Assembly (NCBI RefSeq): GCF_921293095.1
Contig: NC_060251.1
Location: 61,273,585 to 61,337,584 of the forward strand
Direction: 5' to 3'
Length of the DNA stretch: 64,000 bases
From: Ischnura elegans
Taxonomy: Eukaryota > Arthropoda > Insecta > Odonata > Coenagrionidae
Below the pieces are notes generated by a model, which was not told the DNA's origin, searched no databases, and worked only from the letters and a program-made list of their open reading frames with translations. Position numbers and translations under genes: made by a program. Below, one piece after another: positions 13,301 through 28,300 of the stretch. Positions within the stretch are counted from its first letter, which is position 1, and the number at the start of each line of letters is the position of its first letter.

Positions 13301-16300
13301 ATCCTCCTTGCAGAAGTGTTCCTTCCAAGGCCTGATAATCTTCTTGTGAATTTACAAGAGTGCAAGGAATTGGTGCAAGACTTGCTTTCCCAGCTACCCA
13401 CCCTCTTTTTGAACTCCCATGATAGTGGATCAGCATTAGGCCCTGCTCTCCAAGCAGCTTATAAATTAATGGTATGTATTCTCTTTTCTATTGTTTTTTG
13501 GAACTATGTATTTGTAATTAGATACAATTTTAATTTGTCTTTAATTTTAATTGTATTACCTTTTTGTGTTTCAAAATTGCAGGATTTGGTGAAGTTGTCA
13601 TTTTTAATGTTTTCTTAGATAGCTATGGCTGTAATTTTGCTTTGTCTTCTTTTTTGTATGTGAGAAATAAAACTTTTTCATTATTAGAATTTCTCTATTA
13701 CATTGTGGTAGTTTGAGTAGGCTTTTTATATAGTTTTTCTCAAATATTTATGATTCAACTTTAATGTAGATTTGGCCGTAGGATTTGTTAATTTCTTTCG
13801 TCATTTACTTGTCATTATTAAAAAGATCTTAAATGTAACCTTTGTCTTAAAGCTTTGCATTTTAGTTTATGTTTCGTAATTTTACTGATGAATGTGTTTT
13901 TGTGCTTCTATACGTCTGATATCTTTGGCTTTCATTTCTGTTCTTTCTTTATTCAAGGTGTGCAAAAAAAATATATATAAGCTGTTGATTAGCAGGTTTT
14001 GATACTTATTTATTCACTCATCACATTCAAGAGGGATCTCTTTGTTTAAGAATGTTCCTTTAGATTGTACTGAGTGATTTTTTTGTAAATACTAGAGATG
14101 GGTCGAATAGCAGATTTCTCGAATTCGAATATCGAATTCGAATATTAAATCATTGCTCGAATATTCGAATACCTCGAATTTCGAATACCTCGAATACTAA
14201 ATGATGAATGCTGGTATGTTTGACTCGGTTGCCTATGCAGCAGGCAACACAAGATTTTGGGGAGTAATTTTGATTTCCTTTAAATGATTCGAACAGGAAT
14301 TTAGCTGATTAATGAATAATTTAATTTTATGGAAACAATTGGGCATATCATTAATTCAACTAACATCGCTTTACCCCCACTTCTGCTGCCAAGTGCTAGC
14401 TGACAATCTGAGGCATTTTGCAAAATACAAGCTCTATTCCACCGGATCTTCTTCAATTATTTTCAGTCCATCTTTGGGAGTTCTCACGAGATAAGAAGAT
14501 GGATTGGAATTGCTATAAGGGAGAAACCAAATATTCTGAGAAAATATCCCTTTGTCTGGGACTGTAACAATAAAGATTTATAGCACCACTCATTAATTGT
14601 AACTTGATATATGCTTTCGGAAAAAAATACCGCATCAACTTCCGAGAAGCTCTGCTGCTCATATCGAGTTTCGCCAGAATGCTAAGTCTCCGTCGTATTT
14701 TGACATTTATTTCTTTCCGTGAAATGCTTAAATAAACTCAGAAATACGTCGTGTTTGGTCTTATTCTTTTTGAAAGTACGCGCACATTACTAATATTTCA
14801 ATTCAATAAAGGTGTAACATCAATTGACGAAAGTCATTCTTAGACACCTTTTGTGCTAATAGATGACTCATGCAGCGGTTGACCTCCGCAGAAATGGGGA
14901 ACTTGGAAGCTGGTAGGAAAAAAAAGGTCAGTGGGGGAGAAAAGGGAGGGCCCGAAACACGTTTCTATTGTTTTCGTGTAACTTGGTATTTTTTCGAAGC
15001 TAAGGTCTTCGTAATATGATCCCTGCGCGAGCTGTGACCTTTTTTTTATTTCGAAGAAGAGGAAAGCCTCAGAGTGGGTGAGGCGAGTGCTGAATGGAGG
15101 GGGATAGCGGATCGTGGGAAATGCGCTAATGTAAATATCCCACGGTACTCACACAGCAGTCGACCTCCAGGAATGGGGAACTTCGAAGCAGGTAGCCAGA
15201 AAAAGGTCAGTGGGTGAGAAAAGGGGGAGGGCGTGAAACACGTTTTTATTGTTCTCGTAACTCGATATTTTTTTCGAAGGAGGGTCTTCGTAATGCGATC
15301 CCTGCGCGAGCTGGGAACTTTTGTTTGATTTCGGAGAAGAGGAAAGCGTCAGAGTGGGTGAGGCGAGTGCTGAATGGAGGGGGATAGCGGATCGTGGGAA
15401 ATGCCCTAAGGTTGCTATCCCACGGCACTGAGGTTCTCCTGGTGGGGGAATCGGGGATTTTCGGATTTTTTCACCCGACCATTTTCGGTTCCCCTCGTCG
15501 AACTCTTTTCACCGCTAAAATCCACGAATTTGATGTAATTCGTCAACTTGCGTAAAACGGCGCTGCGAGCACTAAATGACTACAGTTCTCCACATTTTTC
15601 CGAGTCAACTACCAACGACGTGCGTGCGACAGTGTATGACGCGAAATTCAAAGTATTCGAGGTATTCGAGGCGGTACTTTTCGCATAACTATTCGAAACC
15701 TCGAATATCGAATACTTTCTAATATTCGAGGTATTCGAGTATTCGCGGATACTATTCGCACATCTCTAGTAAATACCAATCTATAATTTATCAAAAAGGC
15801 GAGGTAGATTTACAACAATAGCCTATCAAACAGAGTAATCTTCACTTTTCACATTGAGCGTTGGTTTACTTTTATAAATTTCCATGAATTCAATCACAAT
15901 GTGTTTCTTTGTGGACTCTGTGGGTATGCTTTTGCTTGGGCATACAATTATCCTGACAGCTACTTACCTCTTGCCTAAATACCTTGCTTTCCTGGTCAAA
16001 TTTCGGATGTTAGCTTTGTTAGAATTGCTCTGACATTCTAAAGTAAGAAGGGGAAGATTCATTCCCTTTATTTCTATTCATATTTGGTATTAAAATTGCA
16101 TGAAATCCAGTGCCATCTTCTTCTATCCAGTCGTATCTTCTACCAAGTATGTTCCGAGCCTTGACATGCATAGGAAGATAATTTCCTTAACTCTGTCAAA
16201 CTCTTCTGAAGCCCATTGTATGCCTTACATCAGACAAGTCCCTTTTCACCAGAGGCATCATATTGTTCATTACTCACAAGGGAGACCATGTACCTTGCTC

Positions 16301-19300
16301 CGCCTTTTTCAATGCCGTATTTTTTATGGCATTCGGAATGGCGAACACATCTCTGAACTGATAGTGGTTCCATTGAATGGGCCTTAGTTTGCTGTAATTA
16401 ATTAATTTCCGATGGGTATTTTTTACAAGCACTATATAATCTCAAAATAACGCATCTCCATACAGATGGGTTGGTTGGTCTAGAGGTGAGTGTCTCCGGC
16501 TCTCAACTGGGTGGACAGGGTTCGATAATTTGTCTTGGCAGTTTATTTTGTAGTTTTCATATTGATCATATGGCGACAAATTTTTCGCTAATGTTAATTG
16601 CAGCTAGCATAGGCATGGGAAAAATTTTTTATCATCATAACGGTATTTAGGTATTTAAGCAGTGTTATTTTGAGTGCAGAGATATGAGGACTGCACTAGC
16701 AAGGTTTGGTGTGTGCTAAAATGTTAATATTTTTGTATTGCTCATATTGATCAACTTCCAGATTAAATATAAAAACCACTTCTTTCAAGAGCACATGTCC
16801 TTAAGGTCCGCGACAAGCAGCAATATGCATGCAGATGTAATAAATCAGAAGACAAAACGAATATAAATTACCATATCTGGAACACTTGTAATTTACATTA
16901 CTCCAAAGTCAAGTACCTACATAATAAAAGAGCCATTCCGAAATATTAATTCAATTAAAAAATACGATGGAATAAAATTTGATGATTTAAAATCAACAAT
17001 TACGCCACATGTGTCTTGTGTTTGCCGCTTCCCATAATCTTCCGCCGCCCTCCAGCATAATAGCAAGAGGATCACCTACAAATGTAATTTCTTCGAAAAA
17101 AACCTCTGTTATTGCCCACAGTTCCTTTTCCCGCATGTTCTTGAGCACGGTAGCAAATGTAGTCTTTATATATTTCCGCGTTCGAAATGACGCTGCTTTA
17201 AATATCTAAACGCTGTTGTGGTGATAAAAAAATTTTCTCATGCCTATGCATGCTGTAATTAACATTAGTGAAAAACTTGTAGCCGTATGATCAAAATGAA
17301 AACTACAAAACGCACTTGCGTGACAAATTATCGAACCCTAGCTACCCAGGTGGGAGCCGGACGTGCTCACCACTAGACCAACTGATGCAGTTGAAGGGAA
17401 GGTGCTATTTTGGGATTATATAACGCTTGTTAAAAATACCGCTCAGAAATTAATTAATTACAGCCAAACTAAGGCCCATTCAGTGGAACCACTATCAGTT
17501 CAGAGATGTGTTCGCCATTCCGAATGCCATAAAAAATACGGCATTGAAAAAGGCGAAGCAAGGTACGTGGTCTCCCCTTTTCAGTTTCATTTTAGATTTC
17601 TCATCCATTTCAAGGTCAACCTCCTTAAAGGAACCCGGGAAAAGATGGGCTTGGGTTTCTGGCAAGATTTCTTCCTGCGGTGAAGGAGAAATTCTTATTT
17701 AAAATGTCATCATAATTCCCAATTGTAACTATTGCTGCTTTTGCATTAGGATCTATAGAAAACTATTTAGAGTACTTTGGTGGAAGACCATTGGCAATCC
17801 AGGCATGGTGGGGCGTTGCAGAGGTGGAGGTTAAAAATTTCACCTGAGCAAATATCAGACAATTTAGGGAGTAGTAAACTCATAAAATAGGTAAACCATT
17901 ATGTAGTCAATATGTCATTATGGCTTTCATTAAGTCTTGTGTGCATGCAAAACCTCGTTTGCCTTAGTAAAAATTCGGGATGATAGGGTCAATGTCATGT
18001 ATGTCATAGTACTTGAATTAGAATTGCTAACCAACTTAAGAGATAAATAGTAATATTTTAATGCTTTTGGTCAGTTTAACCTTAAGCTGCTGGATTTCAA
18101 TTTATAGTGGTCAACCTTCACTGTAGGATTTATATCTAATTTGTCCTTTAAATCAGAGTGCCTGTACAGGCAAACCAGGCATCATATACCGATGCCATCC
18201 AAATGTACCGATGTTAATGTGAAAACTTAACTGTGGGATTCTCTTCCAACAGGCACCCACAGGTGGTCGTGTGACTGTTTTCCAAACCTGCTTACCCAGT
18301 GTAGGGGTTGGTGCTCTGAAACCAAGAGGAAATGAACTCAGTAACAAGGAGGCACCAACTCAGCACTTAAACCCAGCCACTGATTTCTACAAGCGTCTTG
18401 CGTTAGATTGCTCTGGCCAGCAGGTTGCTGTGGACTTATTTATTTTGGGGAACAAGTATACAGACCTAGCTACTCTGTGTGAGTGATTTATCTGTTAATG
18501 GCTTCATGAAATTGTCAATTAACTTGAGGAAGATGATAGTAACATTGATGTCCTTTCCTTTATAGCTGGTGTTTCACAATTTTCTGGAGGCTGTATTCAC
18601 CATTTGCCAAGTTTTGATGGCCGTAGTAATTTTGAGACGTCAGTGCTGGAGAGATCCTTCCATCGTTATCTTTCAAGAAAGATAGGTTTTGAAGCTGTAA
18701 TGAGGATACGCTGTAGCAGGTAATCTTTTTGTTTACAATAGGGAATTCTTGAAAAATGTCAAATGCACTCGGCATTTTTGGTCAGTAGATTTTGATTCCT
18801 TAAATATCAATTGGTACCTAATATTTGACCTAATGTAAATGAGTCAATTTCTTTTTTATCCCATATACCAATACAGTGGAACTACATTAAAGCAAGTATT
18901 GGGCTATTGCAAGATCCCTGCAGTTACGAGAGATAGTGCAAGCACCGCCAATTGACCCTATGATTATCATGTAAAAAAATTCGAATTTATGAGGCCCATT
19001 TGGTGTTGACACTCGCCATAGCGAGAGTTTCCATTGTTGGAAAACCTTCACTGAGAGTTCTTAATCTCTGTAATTGCTGGTGATCAGTTAGAAATCAAGT
19101 TAACAAGAAGCTAAGTCTCAAATTCATGTGGTAAACCGTCGTGCGATAAACAAATACTTCAATGAAAATACTGTGGCATTACAATTTGCAAATTTTCAAT
19201 CTGAATGAATGAATGAATAACATGAAAAAATAGAACAATACAAGAGTGGCATAATTAATTTTTCTACCTATTCGCTCTTCATAATTTAAAAATAATAAAG

Positions 19301-22300
19301 TGAAGATAAGGTCTGCCGTGGTGCGGGAGGGAAAACCATCACAGCAAAAGCACCCAAGGAATGCAGAAATTAGCATAATATCTGCATTATATTTTTGTGA
19401 AATAAGAGAACACATTGGTAACATAAGAAAAGATATTATGTTAATATCTTTTCTTATGTTACCAATTGTTATTCAAATCGCTTTTCATTAGAGATGGGTC
19501 GAATCGCAGATTTCTCGAACTCAAATATCGAATTCGAATGTTAAATCATAGCTCAAATATTCGAATGCTAGTTTTGCGCAAAGCATATTAAACGTACGTT
19601 TCTCCTTCTATTTCACTTGATGAATGTATGAATAAAAAGGTATGCAGTAGAACCTCAATCTATCGTTTTTCAAGGGGATGGACGAAAAAAACAATGAATG
19701 CGGGAATGTTTGACTAGGTTGCCTATGCAGCAGGAAACCCAAGGCGAGTAATTGTGATTTTCATTAAAGGATTCAAACAGCAATTCAGTTGATTAATGGA
19801 ATATTTTAATTTTATGGAAACAATTTGGGCATATAGTTGATTCAACTAACATCTCTTTCAAATATCCAAATGAGGGGACAAACCACCTTGCGATAAAATG
19901 ATTGCATGCCGTATCAGCATTTACACTGCTATGCTGGATTTCTGTCTGATGTATACATTCTTATCTACCAAATGCCATTTCAGCGGCACGCTCATCTGAT
20001 ACTTGGCTTCATCCAACTTCTTATTTTCAACAGGAAGCTCGCTTTACCACCACTCCTACTGTCAAGTGCTAGTGGACAATCCGAGGCATTTTGCAAAATA
20101 CACGCGCTTCTCCACTGGATTTTCTTCTTCTTCAATTATTTTCAGTCCATCTTTGGAAGTTCTCGCGAGATAAGCAGATGAATTCGAATTGCAAGCAGGG
20201 AGAAACCAAATATCCTGAGAAAATATCCCTTCATCTGTTGAAAAATAGATTTATAACATGACTCATAAATTGTAACTTGATGTATGTTTTCGGAAAAAAA
20301 TACCACATCAACTTCCGAGAAGCTCAGCTGCAAGGATATCGAGTTTCGCCAGAATGCTAAGACTCCATCGTATTTTGACCTTTATTTCCTTGTGTGAAAT
20401 GCTTAAATTAAGTCAGAAATACGTCGTGTTTGGTCTTAATGTTTTTTCAAATTACACGCACATTACTAATATTTCTATCCAATAAAGGTACAATATCAAT
20501 TGCTGAAACTCAATGTTAGACACCTTTTGGGCTAATAAATGACTCATGCAGCAGTTGATCTCCAGCAATGGGGAGCTTCGAAGCAGGTAGGCCGAAAAAT
20601 GTCAGTGGGGGAGAAAGAGGGAAGGATGAAACACGATTCTATTATTCTCCTGTAACTTGATATTTTCCTTTGAAGCTATTGATTTTCGGTCTTCGTAATA
20701 CGAACCCTGCGTGAGCTGGGGCCTTTTGTTTGATTTTGGGGAGGAGGAAAGCGTCGGAGGGGGGGCCGAGGGCTGATGGATGGAGGGGGTAGCGGATTTT
20801 GGGAATTGTGGTAAGTAGTGACTATCCCATGGCACTGAGGTTCTCCTGGTGGGGGAAACCAGGGATTTTCGGATTTTTTCATCCAATCATTTTCGGTTCC
20901 CCATGGCAAACTCTTTTCACTGCTCTAATCCACGAATTTCATCCATTCCACGTAGTTCATCAAGTAGGTAAAACGGTACTGAATGCAATAAACGACTGGA
21001 GTTCTTTACAATTTTTGTAGTCAACTACCAATCACGTGCGTGCGACAGTGTACGGCGTGAAATTCAAAGTATTCGAGGTATTAGAGATTGTACCTTTAGC
21101 ATAATTATTCGAGATCTCGAATATCGAATAATTTGTAGTATTCGAGGTTTTCGATTATTTGCTGATACTATTCGCACTCTACTTTTTATTGCTGTGCGGT
21201 AAATACACTCAGTGTATTATTTCAATGGCATCGCAGGCTTAACACTCGAAATGGTACTTCTTTTGAAACTACGGCAATTTTAATCACATAATTATACATG
21301 CTTAGCAGACTTTTTAAGTAGATATTGAAGATATTGGACGATAGAAAAAGTCTTCCGAGGCAGGATCGTTCTACCACCTTCCACCAGTTTTGTCTGCAGA
21401 AACAAATGTGATACTTTATTTCACATAACCTCCGCAAAATGTAAAATACAATGAATATACACCAATGGAAGCATTTGAGGCATAAAATAACCACAATACA
21501 TTTTTATATCAGTAATTGTTTGAATTTTCAGCGAAAAATACCAAAATAATAGAATGATCACGGGAATAACTTCAGAGTAGGATCCCATGTGTGGCTGATT
21601 TTTAAGCCACAGTCCATTTTAAGGTTCTGGTTGCATTTCTTAATTTCCAATGCCTTGCAGGTTAGCCAGGGTTTTAAGTTTTTCACCTTGGTGAATGCTT
21701 AGACATTTCGACAGGGCAACCATTGAAATTGGCAGTTGGGGAACATGCAGCCTCAGGAAATGCGATTAACTTTCAAAAAATGTTAAAACATTTGGATATA
21801 ACTATTTATGTTATTGCTTTATTTCTTCACTTTTATTCAAGTATTCCAAATTATTTATTTATATTTTATTTTGTTGGTTATGCTAGGGGTCTCTGCAAAC
21901 TGACAAAAAACTGCAAAAAAAGTCACCTTGGTTCACATGTGAGCCTCAATAACATAACTTTTAAATTTTTAACAGTGGAGTTTTGAAAACCTAGAATTTT
22001 GCCTGAACTTAGTATTTTGACTTGTATTGACCTTGAATTACTTAAGTTGTAAAACAGTTGTTGACATTTTTTTATTCCGTTTTGATTTGAAATTTAATAA
22101 TTGCAGATTTTATTCTCTGAGAAAATGTTAAGGTGTCACGCCATGGTTGCAAATTAATTTGTGTTTTTATTCAGTTAGCTGTTTTGACTTTTTTTATCTT
22201 TGCTAGCTTATTGGTATAGAGCCTATGTATAGTCGGGCATTCTCAAATCTATATACTTTTCCTGATGTTTTTTTTTCTTGTATTTTCAGAGGATTGTCAA

Positions 22301-25300
22301 TACACACATTTCATGGTCATTTCTTTGTTCGGTCTACGGATCTGCTGTCTCTTCCAAATGTCAATCCAGATGCAGGTTATGGAATGCAGGTTGCTATTGA
22401 TGAAAGTCTAGCCGATTTGCAAAATGTCTGCTTTCAGGCTGCACTGCTGTACACTTCAAGTAAAGGTATTTTAAGTTTTTACAGTTTTATCAACCTTAAT
22501 TATCTTAATAAAAATTTCCTGACTCTTTGGTAAGAGTGAGTCAATATAATAATAATAATAATAATAATTTCTTTAGGGATGAGTCGATTCCAAATGTCGA
22601 TTCTCGATTCCACCAATTCTCGGAATCGGAATCAAGAATCGATCGCCTAAAGTCGATTCCGATTCCATCGATTCCATGAAGATAAATGTTTTGAGCATAG
22701 ACTATAAGTTTGGGGCATAAAGGCTGCCACAACCTAAGCGGCCGCGGTGTCAGCCTTGCCTGCGCAGAGGATACGCCCGGCACGCGGGTGCTGCGACGAA
22801 CATGCCTAAGAGGCCTCGGAAACATGAAAATGTCGGCAAGAGTGGCATTATGAATCACATTTGGAGAATTCATCTGGGCCACCAATTTTAAATTATAATA
22901 GATCGAAATATATTTTTTTTAAATTTCGAATGGTATTGGAAGTCTGATGATAATAAAAACGAGCAGAGAGCGAGTTATCCTGTGAAAAAAGTTTCTTATA
23001 AATACGCGCTGAGAGCGGGTTTTTTATATGTAACTTTTTTTAGACTAACACGCGTCTGCGTCAATAACAAAAAAATTAGACACATCCGCGTTTGTATAGC
23101 CCAGTTTCATCAAACCAACCCTTGAGAAAGTTGATACTTGCTTGGCATAAGCCGCCGTGGCCTCCGGGCGGACTCGACAGGTTGCCTTCGGCCGCCACCG
23201 CGCACCCGCCAGGCTCTTATAAATGGCAACAAAATTCATGAATATTTACCTCTCAGTTTTAAACTTATAACTCTTATATCAGGTTCTTTTGAGAAAATAA
23301 ACTCTCTGGTCCAATAATTATCAATTGCATTGTGCTGTAAATTTGCCGGAACTACATTGCAGTTTTAGTATGCATCTCTTATTCTTTTGTAAAGGAAATT
23401 GTGTGGAAATTACTTTGGATTAATTGTGACTTTTATGCTAATTACGAGGTGAGTGATCAATATATTAAATCTCTGGGTTACTTTAAATTATATATTGTTA
23501 CTTACAGGTGAAAGACGAATACGTGTTCATACTCTGTGTTTGCCGCTGGCGGCTAACGTGGGTGATGTTGTATGTGCAGCAGATCAACAGTGTATAGTAG
23601 GGCTTCTGGCTAAAATGGGTAAGTTGTCTGATAAAATCTGATATATTGTGTGTTCAAATTTAAAGTTGAGTGGAGATCTGCATCAAACCAATTTTGTTCA
23701 ATGATAATGACGTAAAAATTGAATTCTTATCCAGAGTAGTGTGCAAATTTCCTTAAATATATATGTATGTAGTATGAATCATGTGGTTAATGGTTATAGT
23801 GAATGCATTGTCTTTGTTTGGTGGGTATCTGCTGTATTTACTCAATACAATGTGACTGGAAGTATCATCATTTGATTGTCAAAAATTTTGAGTGAATTTT
23901 TGTTATTTTCTACTTCTAGTGCTAATGCTTATTCTCTTATTTACGTAGCTGTCGACAGGTCTCATCAATCTTCACCAGCTGATGCCCGTGATGCTTTTAT
24001 CAACGTGGCAACAGATGTACTTTCTACATACCGTGTCCTTCAAACTGCTGGGCCTTCATCTGGTCTTCTCTCTCCTCATTCACTTAGACTCCTTCCACTC
24101 TACATACTTGCTCTACTGAAACATGTAAGTAGTTTGTCGTCTACAAAACAATTTGAGTAACTGTAAAGACAAACTCACTCATGAAATATTTCGTAAACTA
24201 ATTTAACAAATAGTTAACATAAGCATGAGGTAATTTTTAATGCATGCCACACATGACAATTGTGAATTCCCAATTGATAGTTTGATGGTTAATGGGTGAA
24301 ATATTTTTGTTTTTACTTTAGAGCTTAATTTTGTAATAGATTATATACCTGTAAGCCCTGAAAAAACCTTAAGCTTATTGTATGATGTCACAGGGGCTCT
24401 AACCTCTTGGTTTTGATATTATAATCATGTCCACTTATCCGATCTTAGGTCTCAACTTCCCCTTAAGATTTAATTTCAAACTTCTTTAAGCTTGTGTCTT
24501 TTTCCTTGTAGGTTGCCTTTCGTGCACGGCAAGGCTCACTGGATGAGCGTGTTTTTGCCATGTGTCAGATGAAATGTTTGCCTTTATCGATGCTGATGCA
24601 AGAAATTTATCCTGATCTTTATCCTATTCATTCCCTCAATGAACAGGTAAGAGTTTTGTGTTGATAAAAAAATTGCTCATTGTAGTATGATATTGTTGAA
24701 ATATTTACATATACAGTAAAACCCCTTATTTACACTTTTCTAGGGACCCAAGAAAAAAAGTGTAAATTGCGGGAAAATGCAAATAGCGGGAAATAGAGAA
24801 TTTTCACTTTTATTCACATACTGGCTTTGGAAATGTTAATTTTTTAATTGTTCACTAAGCATTATTCCATAACATTGTTTCCCTCAGAAGCACAGTGTTT
24901 TTGCTGGCAGCAAAAATTGAAAAATACCTAATCCTGTTTTGTCTGCATTGAAAACATCTTTTGGGCTGTAACCCTTCCAGAACTCTAATATATTCAGATT
25001 CTTTCCACTGAGTTGCTGTCTCTTTGTTAACATCTTTGCTTTCACCACTCACCATCTTATATACAAGACTGTACCTATTTTTGAATCTATCCAACCAACC
25101 ATTATTATAGATGCCATGGAATCTTCGATTCCCAATCTTGTGGGGAAATACTTTTTCTCAAGGGCCTTTGAGCCTGTTTACACGATACATTAGCACGTAC
25201 GATTGTAGGCAGGGGCAGATCCAGGATTTTTTTCTGGGAAGGGCACAGAGGGCCTGACAGGCAAAAGATCTTGTTTAATTGAGATTAAAAGCAAGATATA

Positions 25301-28300
25301 ACGATGACTTTAAACAATTCTCTTTATTTTTATATCAAAGTTATTCTTATTGAATTAAATGATTAAGCCTCCTTTAGTAATACACAAAGCAAAGCAAACG
25401 TAATGATGACCATCAGGCGGATCCAGGATTTCTTTCTGGGGGGCACAAGCAGTGCCATATCCAGGATTTTGTTCTAGAGGGGGGGGGCACAATGATACCA
25501 CGTCATACAAAAGGAACGCAATGATAACCGGACGGTATTAAAAATCTTGCATATTTTTAAAGTGTCTGGGGGGACACGTGCCCCCCCCCCCCCCCATAGA
25601 GCCTCCTATGATAACCGTATGCAAATTTTGTCTATTTTTTTAAGCATCTGGGGGGGGGGGGGGGGGCACGTCCCCTGCCCCTAAATCCGACTACGAATGC
25701 ATGAACCAAATTTGAACAGGTTCTAGAACAGGTTTGAATAGCTATTTTCTGTTCATGCATACGCACAAGTTGGGTGAATACACGGTGCATTTTCGTGTTC
25801 ATAATTTAGACATTAACTTGTACGGGTTAATGTACTATGTAAACAGGCCTTTAGATGACACCATTTGCAGGGACATTTGATGATCTTGCACCTAAAAACT
25901 ATAGTCTTTTACAATTCGTTATTTTTCTTCTTACCTGGAATTCTTCACATATATTCTCTTTTTTGATAAATGGCCGCACTGGTTTGCATATTTTACAATG
26001 GCATCGCGATTTTTCACCACGGTATTGAATGTTGAGACTAGGAATCCGATCGGATTGCCAGTCCCAACATTCGAGTTGCTTCGCCAGCGTTTGAATCGAT
26101 GCGGGTTCCGGTGTGGGAATCGACTAGCTCTAAAATTTTCATTTTGTCGTCAGTTAAAAATGTCCGTTTTTCACCTCGAATTCCCATTTTCAAGCCGGAT
26201 AAATTCTATTTCCTGTACGAATTGAGGGTAACTTGGCAACACACGAGTGTCTGAACTACTCGGCGATCAAGTGCGTAGTACAAACTGTCTTGCGACTTCA
26301 TAATTTTTGAAATTTACAATAGATTGCGATACACTGCTACTTGAATTGGATAATTCAAGTTTAAATAAGTTTTTTAAGTATTTAATTAACCCATAATTGC
26401 TACGCAACTGTTGAATGAAGTCAGCGCAAATGATCCCAGTTGTCGGTCAACTTTTTTAGTTACGGCATTTATCACGTTTCATCACGTCTGGTTTCCTTTC
26501 AAACTCTCGTATCAAATTATCGACTACATGATTACTGTCAACATTCCTTCAGGAGTTCTTGCATTATAATTATTACATAGCTCGATTGCTCAAAACACCT
26601 ACTTTCGTATCATGAATCTTTTCGCCGCTGACAGAAAACGAGATGACGTAGTTCAACTTTTCGACGTTAGTGGCGTTCTGTCCCGCCACATTCAAATTCT
26701 TCCCGAAAATAGTTCTCGTTACGTCTCTCTCTCTTGGATTTTTAAATAAAAATGCGCGAAAGGAAGCCAAAAGACAGTTTTTATGGGCTGATATGCACGA
26801 TTAATTGTTTTAGTACGCAAATAATTTTTTTTTAGTCGGCACGTCGTGGTGCACATGGCGGGAAAACGAAAAAAACACGGCGTAAATACAGGGTTCTATT
26901 TACATTGGAGAGATAGGAAATATGACGGGACCCAGAAAAAAACTTGCAATTTGCGGGAAAACGTAAATTCCGATAACGCAAATACGGGGTTCTACTGTAT
27001 TTATTTTATGTAATTTCTTTTTTTGTAAAAACTTCACAAAAACAAAGAAATATTATTCTCCCCATTGGTGAAGTTGAAAGGCTGCAGAAATTAGTTCTTC
27101 TATGAAATAATAATTTGTTTCATGAAGTGCTGTAAAAATTGGAAAAGTAATATCCTTATCCCAATCAAATTTCAATTATGTATGTGTATAGTTGACTGTT
27201 AATCTCAGGCCTCTCATGGTGGTACAACATTTTATTATCTTGGAAATGAAATCACATATGTAGTAATGATTCATTGAAATTTTAATTTCTAGCCAAAGTT
27301 TCCACGGATTAATTTATGGGATAAATACAAATATAAAAAGTAATTTCATTTCTAAGTTAATTAAATGTGGTTCCAGCTAGTGCACTCTTAGAATGTGAAA
27401 ATTGTGACATTTTTTGCTGGCTATGTATCTTATTGTTTAATCGACAATCATTTGTATCAATTCTGGCCGTCACAGGTTGTGAGAACTAAACTCTGCCTAA
27501 GAATTATTAAAATTATGCATTACGAATATGATGGAAAAAATGGGGTCAAGTTAGATATGATGATACATAATGCATGTGCTTGATGGTTTTTGAGTATAAC
27601 CAGAGCTTTACTTTTTTTTCAGCCATCTTACAAAAATGTCGATGGACAAATCATCCCTTGCCCTCCTAGATTACATCTCTCTGCAGAAAAGCTTGATTCC
27701 AGGGGGGTCTTCTTGCTTGATCGAGGCGATAAAATCATCATTTATGTTGGCCGATTGGTTTCTCCTCAGTTTTGTCAAGAAGCTTTTGGTGTCCCACAGT
27801 TTGCTGCTATTCAAGATGATGTGGTGAGCAATGCACATTGAAAAGTTTATATTGTAATGGAGTGAAAATGCTACTTTTACTCTTTAATTAATCCTCTCTC
27901 TCAGTGATTTAATGCAAAGGTTGTTTTGGATAGGTGAGGGTACAGCTCACCCTAGACTAAACTAAAGGCACATCATTTGTTACTCATTCAGGTTTGGTTG
28001 GCCAGTTTCTTTCTCTGTATGACTTGATTTAATTTTGGTTGCCTGTGCCATGGCATCATTTCAAGAATTTCAGGGCCATATTAATGTAGTCAAAACAATT
28101 ACCGTATATCTCCGAATATAGTCCCCCCCCCGAATATAGTCCCCCCCCCAATTTTGAGACCTCAGTTTTGGGAAAAATATTAAAATGTAAAGGAAGGCAA
28201 TTTTTCTGTGGTTAGCAAGTTAAGATTCTAGATTCGATAAAAACTATTATTTTCTGTGAAGATTAAGAACAAATCTGTTCACATGTTTTCCATCACAACA

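Noticed and set aside
18877..18960. TIR element beginning CAGTGGAACTACATT
   Set aside because: No matching inverted end was found on either side.
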